A stretch of 11,131 bases of DNA from Methanobacterium sp. UBA8 (GCA_002509665.1 DADN01000139.1:10719-21849), one strand, 5' to 3'. Positions 1 to 6,821 are shown, numbered from the stretch's first letter. Made by a program: numbers and translations. Notes: generated from the letters alone by a model not told the origin.

Positions 1-203
1 CCGTAATCATTGAAGGTAAAGAGAATTTTGGAGATGTTCTACTTATACACGCCACCTTAAACGATAAAATAGAAGGAGCAATTGTTTTTCCAAAAAAAAC
101 TACCCATAAAGAAAATATTCTTGAATTTATAACTTCTAAAAAGCTCAAAGATACCATAGGACTTAAAGATGGCGATTCTGTTGAAATTACCCTTAGATAC
201 TAA
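1..203 (+). CDS. ribK: CTP-dependent riboflavin kinase, C-terminal part
   Basis: Partial gene; the 5' end lies outside the window. The first full codon is at 3 and the frame ends at TAA 201-203, leaving 66 residues. The sequence carries the distinctive C-terminal pattern of archaeal riboflavin kinase (RibK, DUF120 family): IEGAIVFPKKTTH followed by a short helix and LKDGDSVEI. I recall almost the same arrangement at the end of Methanocaldococcus RibK (IDGAIVVPKKTYH ... LKDGD). The enzyme phosphorylates riboflavin to FMN in the cytoplasm and uses CTP rather than ATP. The next gene downstream, 109 bases away on the same strand, is ribB, an earlier step of the same pathway, which supports the call. 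The N-terminal half, including any helix-turn-helix domain found in some homologues, cannot be judged here. Confidence 0.88.
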   Translation, partial: VIIEGKENFGDVLLIHATLNDKIEGAIVFPKKTTHKENILEFITSKKLKDTIGLKDGDSVEITLRY

Positions 204-312
204 ATTTTGATTTATGTTTTTGTTTACCCAAACTATTAATTATAAGATATATGATGTATTCTATATCGACTTATTAAATTTATAAAATAATTAAAAAAGG
301 AGTTACCACCAA
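204..312 (+). promoter_or_regulatory. ribK-ribB intergenic region with candidate ribB promoter and RBS
   Basis: The 109-base gap is very AT-rich. TATA-like stretches occur around 240-250 (TATAAGATATAT) and 276-288 (AAATTTATAAAAT). The first would place a transcription start near 270 and leave a leader of about 40 bases, so ribB may have its own promoter as well as read-through from ribK. GGAG at 299-302, ten bases before the ATG at 313, is the likely ribosome binding site. I see no structured leader resembling an FMN riboswitch. The promoter assignment is inference from base composition only. Confidence 0.35.
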
Positions 313-996
313 ATGATAGAAGACGCAATTAAAGCATTTAAAGACGGAAAAATCGTCTTAATATTTGACAATGATAACAGGGAAAGGGAAACCGATATGA
401 TCATTGCAGCTGAACACATGACCACCCAACACATGACAACCATCAGGAATGATGCAGGAGGTCTAGTTTGTGTCCCTCTTTCAGCAGAAGTTTCAGATAA
501 ACTTGGAATTCCATTCATGACAGACATAATGGACGCTGCAACTGAAAAATACCCTGTACTTGGCGAATTATCGCCAAATGACATACCATACGATGAAAAA
601 TCAGCTTTTTCCATAACAGTAAACCACAGGAAAACATTCACAGGCATAACAGATAGCGACAGGGCATGTACCATAAAAGAATTAGCCCTTCTATGTAAAA
701 ATGACGATTACGATAATTTTGGAAAGAACTTCAGGGCCCCAGGACATGTTACATTACTCAGAGCTACTGAAGGACACGTGCTTAAAAGACAGGGCCATAC
801 TGAAATAAGCATAGCTCTTGCAGAAATGGCTGGAACTACACCAGTAGCTGTCTGCTGTGAAATGATGGACGACGAAACCGGCGGTTCCATGACCACAGAT
901 AAAGTCAAAAAATACGCTGAAGAAAAAGGATTCATCTTTTTAAACGGGGATGAAGTCATAAAAGCATACCACGAATTTAAAGAAAGCCAGAAATAA
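313..996 (+). CDS. ribB: 3,4-dihydroxy-2-butanone 4-phosphate synthase
   Basis: Complete 227-residue enzyme, the usual length for a stand-alone RibB. It converts ribulose 5-phosphate to formate and L-3,4-dihydroxy-2-butanone 4-phosphate, the four-carbon precursor of the riboflavin ring, using Mg2+ in the cytoplasm. The acidic active-site loop is visible as RERETD at residues 23-28, matching the RENEGD loop of bacterial RibB. The sugar-phosphate and metal-binding segment PGHVTLLRATEGHVLKRQGHTE spans about 143-164 with GHTE at 161-164. A CCE motif at 181-183 supplies the conserved late glutamate. No GTP cyclohydrolase II domain is attached, as expected in archaea. The ATG at 313 is preceded by GGAG at 299-302. 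It sits just downstream of ribK and ends before a hairpin terminator, so the pair form a small flavin unit. Confidence 0.96.
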   Translation: MIEDAIKAFKDGKIVLIFDNDNRERETDMIIAAEHMTTQHMTTIRNDAGGLVCVPLSAEVSDKLGIPFMTDIMDAATEKYPVLGELSPNDIPYDEKSAFSITVNHRKTFTGITDSDRACTIKELALLCKNDDYDNFGKNFRAPGHVTLLRATEGHVLKRQGHTEISIALAEMAGTTPVAVCCEMMDDETGGSMTTDKVKKYAEEKGFIFLNGDEVIKAYHEFKESQK

Positions 997-1008
997 GTTA
1001 ATTAATTT

Positions 1009-1044
1009 TTAAAGGCATACGCCTTTAACTGATTTTTCATTTTT
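1009..1044 (+). terminator. Hairpin and T-rich terminator after ribB
   Basis: TTAAAGGC at 1009-1016 and GCCTTTAA at 1021-1028 form a perfect 8-bp stem with loop ATAC. A T-rich stretch (TTTTTCATTTTT, about 1033-1044) follows at once. It begins 12 bases after the ribB stop. The geometry fits a factor-independent terminator; archaeal termination depends mainly on the T-tract, so the hairpin's role is inferred. Confidence 0.6.
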
Positions 1045-1350
1045 AAAAATATTGAATTCTATTTTTCGTTTAATGAATCCCTTAAAAATACATCATTAAT
1101 GCAAATATCCCTTAGATTTTAAATTTCATTCAAAAATTGAAGGGCATGCACAGACTCTAGGCCATCATCATCTTTTAAATATTATTATCCAATTTATTTT
1201 AAATTTACATTATTAATCATAGCCTATTTTTGATTTGGTCCTATTTAGGGGCTCATTTGGTAAAAATTTGGGTGTAAATCGGAAATAAATATTTATTTTT
1301 TAATTTCCTTAGATTAAGATGAAGTTAAATCAAGAGGAGGTGATAAAGGT
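1045..1350 (+). other. Intergenic stretch with candidate promoter and strong RBS
   Basis: About 300 bases with no convincing reading frame or RNA gene. Near its end, an A/T block at about 1282-1302 (AAATAAATATTTATT and following T's) could hold a TATA box, which would put a transcription start near 1315-1320. A near-perfect ribosome binding site, GAGGAGGTGAT, lies at 1334-1344, the full complement expected for the 3' end of archaeal 16S rRNA. This shows that translation starts just downstream at about 1349-1358, even though no ordinary start codon is found there in the open frame. Confidence 0.5.
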
Positions 1351-1896
1351 AAAAATATTGCAAAAAAAATTGCGTTAATATGTTTACTTACTCTGGTTGG
1401 TACTTTACCAGTATTTGCTGCTAATTCAACCAGTATAAACCATGAACAACTGCAAACAAAACATCCACAAACATCAAACCAAAACAGCAGCACCATTGTA
1501 ACCGGTCTAAAAAAAATACATTCCTTATTTACTCAAAACGAGGATCTTCAAAAGGATATAGAAAAAATATATGATGACCTGAATAAAGAACACACACCAC
1601 GAAATAGAGACCCCAGAACAGAAATAAAAAATTCAATGAAAAATGAAATTAAAATACAGTATATTAACTCAATAAATCAAATAAATAGCAACATTTCAGA
1701 GATAGAATCACTAATTAACCAAAACTCCAGTCTCAATGAAAAAATAAAGAACTTACAAGAGGTACATGAAACAGCAAAACATGGAATTAATTCCACTAAA
1801 AATGAGATAAACAACAACAGTTCAGAGATAGAATCACTAATTGACCAGAATGAAGAGTTGATGGAAAAAATACAGAATATATCTAAAAATTCATGA
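1351..1896 (+). CDS. Small secreted coiled-coil protein with no canonical start codon
   Basis: I do not recognise the family. Frame 1 is open from 1318 to TGA 1894-1896. Counting the codon at 1351 as residue 1 gives 181 residues. Residues 1-24 form a classic signal peptide: basic start KNIAKK, hydrophobic core IALICLLTLVG, and a cleavage site near VFA-A. After a Ser/Thr/Gln/Asn-rich linker, residues 50-80 and 95-178 have heptad-like spacing of Ile/Leu and suggest coiled coil. Residues 112-134 and 154-176 are two copies of one unit (SEIESLIxQN, then EKI), period 42 residues. The ribosome binding site at 1334-1344 is excellent, but no ATG, GTG or TTG lies in frame before Met96 (1636). Possible starts are ATT at 1357, a -1 slip on the A8 run at 1362-1369 from TTG 1358, or a start codon lost by a one-base deletion at about 1350. 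A start at 1636 would discard the signal peptide and ignore the ribosome binding site. Confidence 0.55.
   Translation, partial: KNIAKKIALICLLTLVGTLPVFAANSTSINHEQLQTKHPQTSNQNSSTIVTGLKKIHSLFTQNEDLQKDIEKIYDDLNKEHTPRNRDPRTEIKNSMKNEIKIQYINSINQINSNISEIESLINQNSSLNEKIKNLQEVHETAKHGINSTKNEINNNSSEIESLIDQNEELMEKIQNISKNS
1684..1881 (+). repeat. Two-copy 126-bp direct repeat inside the coiled-coil gene
   Basis: The segments starting at 1684 and 1810 encode related units of about 23 residues within a 42-residue period. The cores at 1695-1716 and 1821-1842 are identical over 22 bases. Copy-flanking bases have diverged mainly at synonymous or conservative positions. This suggests an in-frame tandem duplication that lengthened the coiled coil. 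Confidence 0.75.
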
Positions 1897-1924
1897 ATTA
1901 ATTATAAACCATTTTATTTTATTC

Positions 1925-1973
1925 CCTCAAAATTCGAAGAATTTTGGGGCCACAAAAATTTTTTAAATTTTTG
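1925..1973. terminator. Tandem inverted repeats between convergent genes
   Basis: Two adjacent hairpins can be drawn. The first pairs 1925-1935 with 1939-1949 (11 pairs, one of them T-G, loop GAA). The second is a perfect inverted repeat, CAAAAATTT at 1953-1961 and AAATTTTTG at 1965-1973, loop TTT. They lie between the stops of the plus-strand coiled-coil gene (1896) and the minus-strand glutaminase/CbiA-like gene (2017). The T-runs on both strands in the second repeat suit a shared bidirectional terminator. The role is inferred from position and structure. Confidence 0.55.
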
Positions 1974-2016
1974 CCGGTTTTAAACAAAGTTAACAGAACT
2001 CCTCTAGATCCATGAA

Positions 2017-3522
2017 TTATTTAAAATTAGAAACTATATCCTCATAAGACAGATATCCTGTAAAATTAGGAATTTTAGCCATTTTAAGGATCTGATCCGC
2101 ATTTAAATGTTTTTCAACTGTTTTAATAGCATTTAAGCAGAATTCTTCCAGTTTAATTTCTACTTCCGGAGTATTACCCCTTTCTGTCATTTTGACCTTC
2201 GGAACTTCAGATATAACACTCTTGCCTGTTATTTTAGTTATGTAAGAAGATGCAACTTTTGAAATAGATTTATCATAAACTCTGTTTAAGATAACACCAC
2301 TTGTCTGAATTCCAAGTTTGTCCATTATGCCTATGTGGCCCACGATATCCACCGCTGCAGTTTCAATTCCACCTTTACTGCATGATGAAACCATGATAAC
2401 TGGAATATTTGCAGCTTTTGCAATTTCGGCCGATGAAAATGGAGTTTTTTCATTTAACAGCCCAGTAAATGCACTCATAACCCCTTCAATTAAAACAATG
2501 TCATAATTTTGATTTTTTAAATTCTTAAGAACATTTTCTAAGCCCATCCATCCAAGATTACCTATTTGAATGGATGAGAATTTTTCCATGTTTTCTTTAT
2601 TCAAGTAGAGTGATGGCACTAAATCCCTTATATCCGGGCCTACTTTTAATACACAAACTCTGTAACCTCTTTTTCGTAAAGTCCCCACTATTCCTGTTGT
2701 TAGGAATGTTTTTCCAGAATCTGAACCTGTACCTACCATCATTAGAACCTTTGGAAGTCCAGGATTAGATGAATTTACTGGAGAATTTATTGATTTAGCT
2801 TTGATATTTGTATCTACGCCTATTTCACTTTTAATTTTCTTTGAAAGCTCCCTATTCTTTTCTTTAATCTCTAAAATATCTTTTTCAGCTGCACCTATAA
2901 ATTCAAGAATGTTATTTTGGAGTGCTTCATTTTCATCGAGGCACCCGTGAACCATTGTACCGATAACATTCCCTTCATCATTTTTAGCTCCAGATAATAT
3001 TTTGCGAGGGTTATCCCGATAATCTGTCCTTTTTACAGTGCTTAAAAAAAGAGGAGTTGCATCTCCTTCAATTAACCCGTAAGTATGGCAGTGAAAACCT
3101 GTAACAGTCTCCCCAACTATGTCCTTAGTTAAAAATGAATCGTCAAGTATTTCAGCTTCAACTCTGTCTGTTCCGATCATGGGGCGGAACGATACATCCA
3201 GAATTCCAAGGCCTTCCCTTTCAATAGGGCACGGCGAACGTCTCCCAATGTCTGTCTTATTTGCAAGCAGCTGGAAGCCAGAACACATTCCAAAAATGAA
3301 TTTTCCATCATGGTTTATTTTCATGATTTCATTTTTGAGATCTTCTCCAACGCTCTGCGATTCAATTATGCTCCCGCCAGGTATTATAAGCCCGTCAAGT
3401 ACATCACTGGCCTTTTTACCATTGACCAGACCGTTTTCTTTTACTATATGAGTTGGTAATTTACCAAAGTCCTCAAAAAGAGGTAGAGAACCTTTTACAT
3501 ATACAATACCAATTTTTTTCAT
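2017..3522 (-). CDS. Permuted CobQ-type glutamine amidotransferase / CbiA-type ATP-dependent domain protein
   Basis: 501 residues in two domains. Residues 1-210 are a class I glutaminase of the CobQ kind: nucleophile Cys80 in FGMCSGFQ, then GLGILDV (104-110), GFHCH (142-146) and GTMVHGCLD with His192. A charged linker follows (212-255). Residues 256-500 are a CbiA/dethiobiotin-synthetase-like P-loop domain: GTGSDSGKT at 264-272, KVGPD at 293-297 and IEGVM at 345-349, all typical of cobyrinate a,c-diamide synthase. In CobB/CbiA and CobQ/CbiP the ATP domain comes first, so the order here is reversed. By family logic the C-terminal half would activate a carboxylate with ATP and the N-terminal half would supply ammonia from glutamine. 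The substrate cannot be read from the sequence; a corrinoid, F430 precursor or other acid is possible. After KVGPD the family's usual ID-P is IRDLVP, so the substrate loop has diverged. No cobamide or F430 genes are adjacent. The ATG at 3522 has only a weak ribosome binding site. Confidence 0.82.
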   Translation of the reverse strand: MKKIGIVYVKGSLPLFEDFGKLPTHIVKENGLVNGKKASDVLDGLIIPGGSIIESQSVGEDLKNEIMKINHDGKFIFGMCSGFQLLANKTDIGRRSPCPIEREGLGILDVSFRPMIGTDRVEAEILDDSFLTKDIVGETVTGFHCHTYGLIEGDATPLFLSTVKRTDYRDNPRKILSGAKNDEGNVIGTMVHGCLDENEALQNNILEFIGAAEKDILEIKEKNRELSKKIKSEIGVDTNIKAKSINSPVNSSNPGLPKVLMMVGTGSDSGKTFLTTGIVGTLRKRGYRVCVLKVGPDIRDLVPSLYLNKENMEKFSSIQIGNLGWMGLENVLKNLKNQNYDIVLIEGVMSAFTGLLNEKTPFSSAEIAKAANIPVIMVSSCSKGGIETAAVDIVGHIGIMDKLGIQTSGVILNRVYDKSISKVASSYITKITGKSVISEVPKVKMTERGNTPEVEIKLEEFCLNAIKTVEKHLNADQILKMAKIPNFTGYLSYEDIVSNFK

Positions 3523-3596
3523 CTTTTGCTATGTTTGTAAACTAGTTTGATAAATGTTTTGGAAAATTTGTTTTAACCTTATTCACTATTCATAAT

Positions 3597-4634
3597 TTAT
3601 CCAGAAAGCAACCCCAAAATTATAAAACCTATGAACACACCAGATATTATCATTAAAATAATTTCAGTGCTGGAAAATCCTTTTTTCAATGGAATTCCTG
3701 CCTGTTCTTGGAGCCAGTATTTATTAAGATAAGTTTGTACGTAAATTGTTATTGAAAGAACAAGTGCCAATGTTATTATAAACCAAAAGTCAGGCAATAG
3801 TACTGTTAAAAAATTAAAGACAATAAAACCTAAAGTTAGCAGTCCTGGCGATGAGTATGTTTCAGTCCCAGTTTCTTCTGCAAAATTTTTAATATCCATA
3901 AATTGTTCATATATCATAATTATACCAAGTATTGGAACAAAAAGACCCACTGTTCTTAAACCAGGGCTTATGTCAAGATTTTTATGGGCTTTTAAATGTT
4001 TCCAATTCCTATAAAACCAATAAATAGTATATAAACCAAACGTAAAAATATTGAAAAGTATAATGTGAAGAATCGGCAATCCATAGGAATATTCTAAATC
4101 TACGCTTTTTGGAGTACCTGGTCTCCTTGTTAACCATTCTCCGCAATGTTTACACTTAATAGCTTCTGATTTAATTTCTTCACTACAATATGGGCATTTA
4201 GTGTTTATATCCTCTTTAATTAGAGTTTCTTGTTTAATCCCCTCCTCTAATTTTTGACCACACTCACTACAGAATACTGCATTAACAGGATTCTGAAATC
4301 TGCATTTTTTACAAAATCCCGGATTATCCTTTATGTTTGGCCCTGTTTCAGTTGCTTCTATTTGTAAACTCTTTTCCATTTCAGATTCCTTTAAATTACC
4401 ACCACATTCAATGCAAAATGAAGCATCAGCTGGATTTTGAAATCCACATTTTCTACAAATCATTATTTTATTCTTTATTATATCTAAATTGTCATTATTT
4501 TTGTGAATAAGTCCATCAATAGTCTTTAAATTTCCCCCACATTCACATAAATTTGTTTCATGTTTATCTTCATGAATTTTACCACATTCACTGCAAATTA
4601 AGAATTTGTTACCAGTATTATTATCTAAACCCAT
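3597..4634 (-). CDS. Four-zinc-ribbon membrane protein, DUF4234-like
   Basis: 345 residues from the ATG at 4634. Its function is unknown. The N-terminal half holds four zinc-ribbon-like Cys clusters: C14/C17/C30/C32, C60/C63/C74/C77, C108/C111/C122/C125 and C147/C150/C161/C164. Clusters two and three are near copies (CxxCxFQNPxxAxFCxECG). The C-terminal half is membrane-embedded with four or five hydrophobic segments at about 184-208, 228-246, 263-300 and 321-343. The stretch FNIFTFGLYTIYWFYRNWK (194-212) resembles the DUF4234 signature. I chose ATG 4634 over ATG 4655 because AGGAGG (4641-4646) lies six bases upstream of it, while 4655 has no good site. This start lies 14 bases inside the upstream gene, so the two are probably translationally coupled. 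The ribbons are likely cytoplasmic and may bind protein or nucleic acid, but that is inference. Confidence 0.8.
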   Translation of the reverse strand: MGLDNNTGNKFLICSECGKIHEDKHETNLCECGGNLKTIDGLIHKNNDNLDIIKNKIMICRKCGFQNPADASFCIECGGNLKESEMEKSLQIEATETGPNIKDNPGFCKKCRFQNPVNAVFCSECGQKLEEGIKQETLIKEDINTKCPYCSEEIKSEAIKCKHCGEWLTRRPGTPKSVDLEYSYGLPILHIILFNIFTFGLYTIYWFYRNWKHLKAHKNLDISPGLRTVGLFVPILGIIMIYEQFMDIKNFAEETGTETYSSPGLLTLGFIVFNFLTVLLPDFWFIITLALVLSITIYVQTYLNKYWLQEQAGIPLKKGFSSTEIILMIISGVFIGFIILGLLSG

Positions 4635-5145
4635 ATGACTCCTCCTTTTGGTCATATTTCCATCTCTTTTTTATGAAAACCCCTAAAATTCCCCCAAATA
4701 TTCCAAAAGGAGTAAATATCATCAAAATAATGATTGAAATTACAATATATTCAATAAATGATGATGTGCCGCTTAATACCTCTTGCATTCCTGGAATTGA
4801 TATCCAAATAGTAAATACTAATCCTATCACATATCCATTTAGAATACCATTTTTATAGGGCATACCTTTTATATAACCAGGTATAATTCCTGCAATCACT
4901 AGCATTATCAAATAACCCGCCATCATAGAAAAGGAAAATTCATATGATCCTATTAAATAATCTGTCAATTTAAGTAATATAAATCCAATAATTATCCCTT
5001 TCCAACTTATTCTTTTAATAATACTCTCTGAAGGTTTTATTATGTGATTATTACTACTAATTTGAACACTAGATAAACTTTCACCACATTTCTTACAGAA
5101 TTTAGCATTTTCTGGATTTTCAGTTCCGCATTTTATACAAAACAT
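4621..5145 (-). CDS. Zinc-ribbon protein with four transmembrane helices
   Basis: 174 residues, function unknown. The N-terminus is a single zinc ribbon, MFCIKCGTENPENAKFCKKCG, with C3/C6 and C17/C20 as metal ligands. After a polar linker (23-47) come four hydrophobic segments at about 49-66, 72-92, 98-118 and 130-158, some Gly/Pro-rich, ending in a basic tail. This layout is common in small methanogen membrane proteins (DUF5518-like), but I cannot assign the family firmly. GGGGAG about six bases before ATG 5145 is the ribosome binding site; an ATG four bases further upstream is out of frame. It is the first gene of a two-gene unit with the four-ribbon protein, whose start overlaps its last codons. 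Both have cytosolic Cys4 ribbons joined to membrane helices, so they may act together. Confidence 0.78.
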   Translation of the reverse strand: MFCIKCGTENPENAKFCKKCGESLSSVQISSNNHIIKPSESIIKRISWKGIIIGFILLKLTDYLIGSYEFSFSMMAGYLIMLVIAGIIPGYIKGMPYKNGILNGYVIGLVFTIWISIPGMQEVLSGTSSFIEYIVISIIILMIFTPFGIFGGILGVFIKKRWKYDQKEESYGFR

Positions 5146-5182
5146 CCATTTCTCCCCTTTTATTCATATGACATTTTTGCCC

Positions 5183-5195
5183 CTATTATATCAAA
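5183..5195 (-). promoter_or_regulatory. Candidate TATA box for the zinc-ribbon pair
   Basis: Read on the minus strand, TTGATATAATAGG forms a TATA-like element about 40 bases before ATG 5145. That would start transcription near 5160-5165 and leave a short leader carrying the GGGGAG ribosome binding site. This is composition-based inference. Confidence 0.35.
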
Positions 5196-5207
5196 ACACA
5201 TTGTTAT

Positions 5208-5242
5208 TAGATTAATTTAACGCACATTACCATATTAATCTA
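5208..5242. repeat. Inverted repeat between MFS gene and zinc-ribbon operon
   Basis: TAGATTAAT at 5208-5216 and ATTAATCTA at 5234-5242 are perfect 9-base inverted arms separated by 17 bases. It lies downstream of the MFS stop (5324) and just upstream of the candidate promoter of the zinc-ribbon pair. It could be an operator for a dimeric regulator or part of the MFS transcript's 3' end. All but two bases of each arm are A/T, so chance is a real alternative. Confidence 0.3.
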
Positions 5243-5323
5243 TTTTTGTTTGATTTTTATTAGTATTGTATACAGTTTTCATATCCAAAAAACTAAATGA
5301 TCCCTATAAATTTAAAATAGTGC

Positions 5324-6598
5324 TTAATTATTGTCTTTTTCCAGTTTTTTCAGTTCAATTGCCCTTGTTTCTGGAAATGCCCATATAAATAACGCGACAC
5401 TTAACGCGAAAATCGATCCAATGAATATTCCGCTTCCAAGACCGTACTGTGCCCCAATAAACGCGATTAAGACTGGAGTTAAAAATTGTGTTCCTCTGGC
5501 CAGGTTAAAACTAGATCCCATCGCAGTGCTCCTTATTTCTGTTGGGAACAATTCAGAGACTAAAGGACCAAAGCCACCGTAAATCCCTGTTCCTATGCCT
5601 ATAACAAACATAAAAATGAATATTAAAGGAGGATATGCTGCAATATTACCCCAAAAAATTGTAATCATTACCAGTCCCACCGCCATTGCAAAGGCAAAAG
5701 ATGAAAATGCAGGTCTTCTGCCAAATCGATCTGCAATATATCCAAATGATAAAAGTCCTATGATTCCCCCTACCTGATTTACTATTATCCACATCGCAGA
5801 GGTAGATATAGAAAGATTCTGTGCCTGCAGATAAGTTGGTAGCCATGAATAAGTAAACCAGTAAGCAGAACTGCCCAATATTGCAAGTAGTAGTGCCATT
5901 AAGAATGTTTTACGGTAAGGTTTTAAAAATAATGAAATGAACTCATTACTTTTAATTTTGAACGATTTTGCTGCATTTTTACTAGCATCCTTCTTATTTT
6001 TAAGCCATAAGTCAGATTCAGGGATTTTCCTTCTAATTACAATGACAATTAGTGCAGGTATGACTGAAATAAGAAAAGCTTCCCTCCATCCTATTACAGG
6101 AGCAACTAATCCTCCAACAAGTGCGGCTAAAATTAACCCTACTGGGTTTCCAGTCTGTAGAAATGCACCAAATCTACCTCTAATCTTAGCAGGAAATGTT
6201 TCATTAACATAAGTTTGGCCTGTGGCCCATTCACCACCTACACCAAGTCCCGTAATGATTCTAAAAAGTATTAAAGTCTCTAAACTCGTTGAAAATGCAC
6301 AGAGAAATGCACCAATACTGTATATAATTATTGTTAACTGGAGCACTTTTTTTCGGCCGTATTTATCTGATAAAACTCCAAATATCACGCCACCTGCAGC
6401 GGCGGCTAGAATAGATGCACTCAAGGCATATGAAAGCATTATAGTTGAAAGGTGCAGTTCTATACCTATTGGAACAATCAGGAAAGTGAATAAGATTAAA
6501 TCATAAAAATCAAAAACCCATCCTGCCCAGCTAAGCCCAAATATTTTGTAATGAGTCCCCTTAGGCTTTTCATACTGGTTTAAAAGTAAATTTCCCAT
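5324..6598 (-). CDS. MFS transporter, metabolite:H+ symporter-like
   Basis: Complete 424-residue, 12-helix major facilitator. Visible signatures: WAGWVFDFYDL at 24-34 with two membrane-embedded aspartates (D30, D33), typical of the metabolite:H+ symporter, sialate and aromatic-acid transporters; motif A GVLSDKYGRKK at 74-84; RIITGLGVGGEWATG at 113-127; a central cytoplasmic loop with KIPESD (191-196); the second-half motif A GYIADRFGRR at 286-295; FPTEIRSTAMGSS at 351-363; and FPETRAIEL near the C-terminus. It probably imports an organic acid, sugar acid or similar solute with protons. The substrate cannot be told from sequence. The ATG at 6598 is preceded by GGGG about seven bases upstream. 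It appears to be a single-gene unit, with a 223-base gap back to gatA and 178 bases on to the zinc-ribbon pair. An enzyme for its substrate is not seen nearby. Confidence 0.9.
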   Translation of the reverse strand: MGNLLLNQYEKPKGTHYKIFGLSWAGWVFDFYDLILFTFLIVPIGIELHLSTIMLSYALSASILAAAAGGVIFGVLSDKYGRKKVLQLTIIIYSIGAFLCAFSTSLETLILFRIITGLGVGGEWATGQTYVNETFPAKIRGRFGAFLQTGNPVGLILAALVGGLVAPVIGWREAFLISVIPALIVIVIRRKIPESDLWLKNKKDASKNAAKSFKIKSNEFISLFLKPYRKTFLMALLLAILGSSAYWFTYSWLPTYLQAQNLSISTSAMWIIVNQVGGIIGLLSFGYIADRFGRRPAFSSFAFAMAVGLVMITIFWGNIAAYPPLIFIFMFVIGIGTGIYGGFGPLVSELFPTEIRSTAMGSSFNLARGTQFLTPVLIAFIGAQYGLGSGIFIGSIFALSVALFIWAFPETRAIELKKLEKDNN

Positions 6599-6739
6599 AT
6601 TATTTCCCCAGATTTCATAAATACTTTGTATTTTATGTTCATAAACCCAGATTAATCGGAATAAAAGTGTTTAATGTCTATTTATTTTTTAAGTATAAAT
6701 AGTTTCGTTATTTAAATTAAAAACAGCACCGAATTAAGA

Positions 6740-6804
6740 ATATAACACTAAAAAAGCATTATAATTAAATAAAAATAAATATAACTGTAGATATTTACAG
6801 TTAT
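6740..6804 (-). terminator. Hairpin and T-rich terminator after gatA
   Basis: ATAACTGTA (6781-6789) and TACAGTTAT (6796-6804) form a perfect 9-bp stem with loop GATATT, 17 bases past the gatA stop. Read on the minus strand the next 40 bases are strongly T-rich, with a run of six T's near 6751-6756. This is a good terminator for gatA and argues that the MFS gene is transcribed separately. Confidence 0.6.
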
Positions 6805-6821
6805 CAAATTATATATTAATC

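Noticed and set aside
204..312. FMN riboswitch before ribB
   Set aside because: The gap is almost all A/T, only 109 bases, with none of the conserved multi-stem pattern, and such riboswitches are not expected in this group.
303..674. Minus-strand open frame of 123 codons opposite ribB
   Set aside because: It is fully antisense to a strongly supported enzyme gene, has no ribosome binding site or recognisable domain, and its composition mirrors the ribB codons.
1314..1496. Minus-strand open frame of 60 codons opposite the coiled-coil gene start
   Set aside because: It opposes a clear signal peptide and ribosome binding site on the plus strand and has no initiation signal of its own.
1636..1896. 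Plus-strand gene starting at ATG 1636 (86 residues)
   Set aside because: It would begin mid-protein, with no good ribosome binding site, and leave the strong site at 1334-1344 and the signal peptide unexplained. It is the end of the longer frame.
3119..3451. Plus-strand open frame of 110 codons
   Set aside because: It lies opposite the glutaminase domain and has no family motif; a shadow frame.
5646..5846. Second minus-strand frame within the MFS gene
   Set aside because: It overlaps the continuous, motif-complete MFS frame in another phase, so it is not a frameshift fragment.
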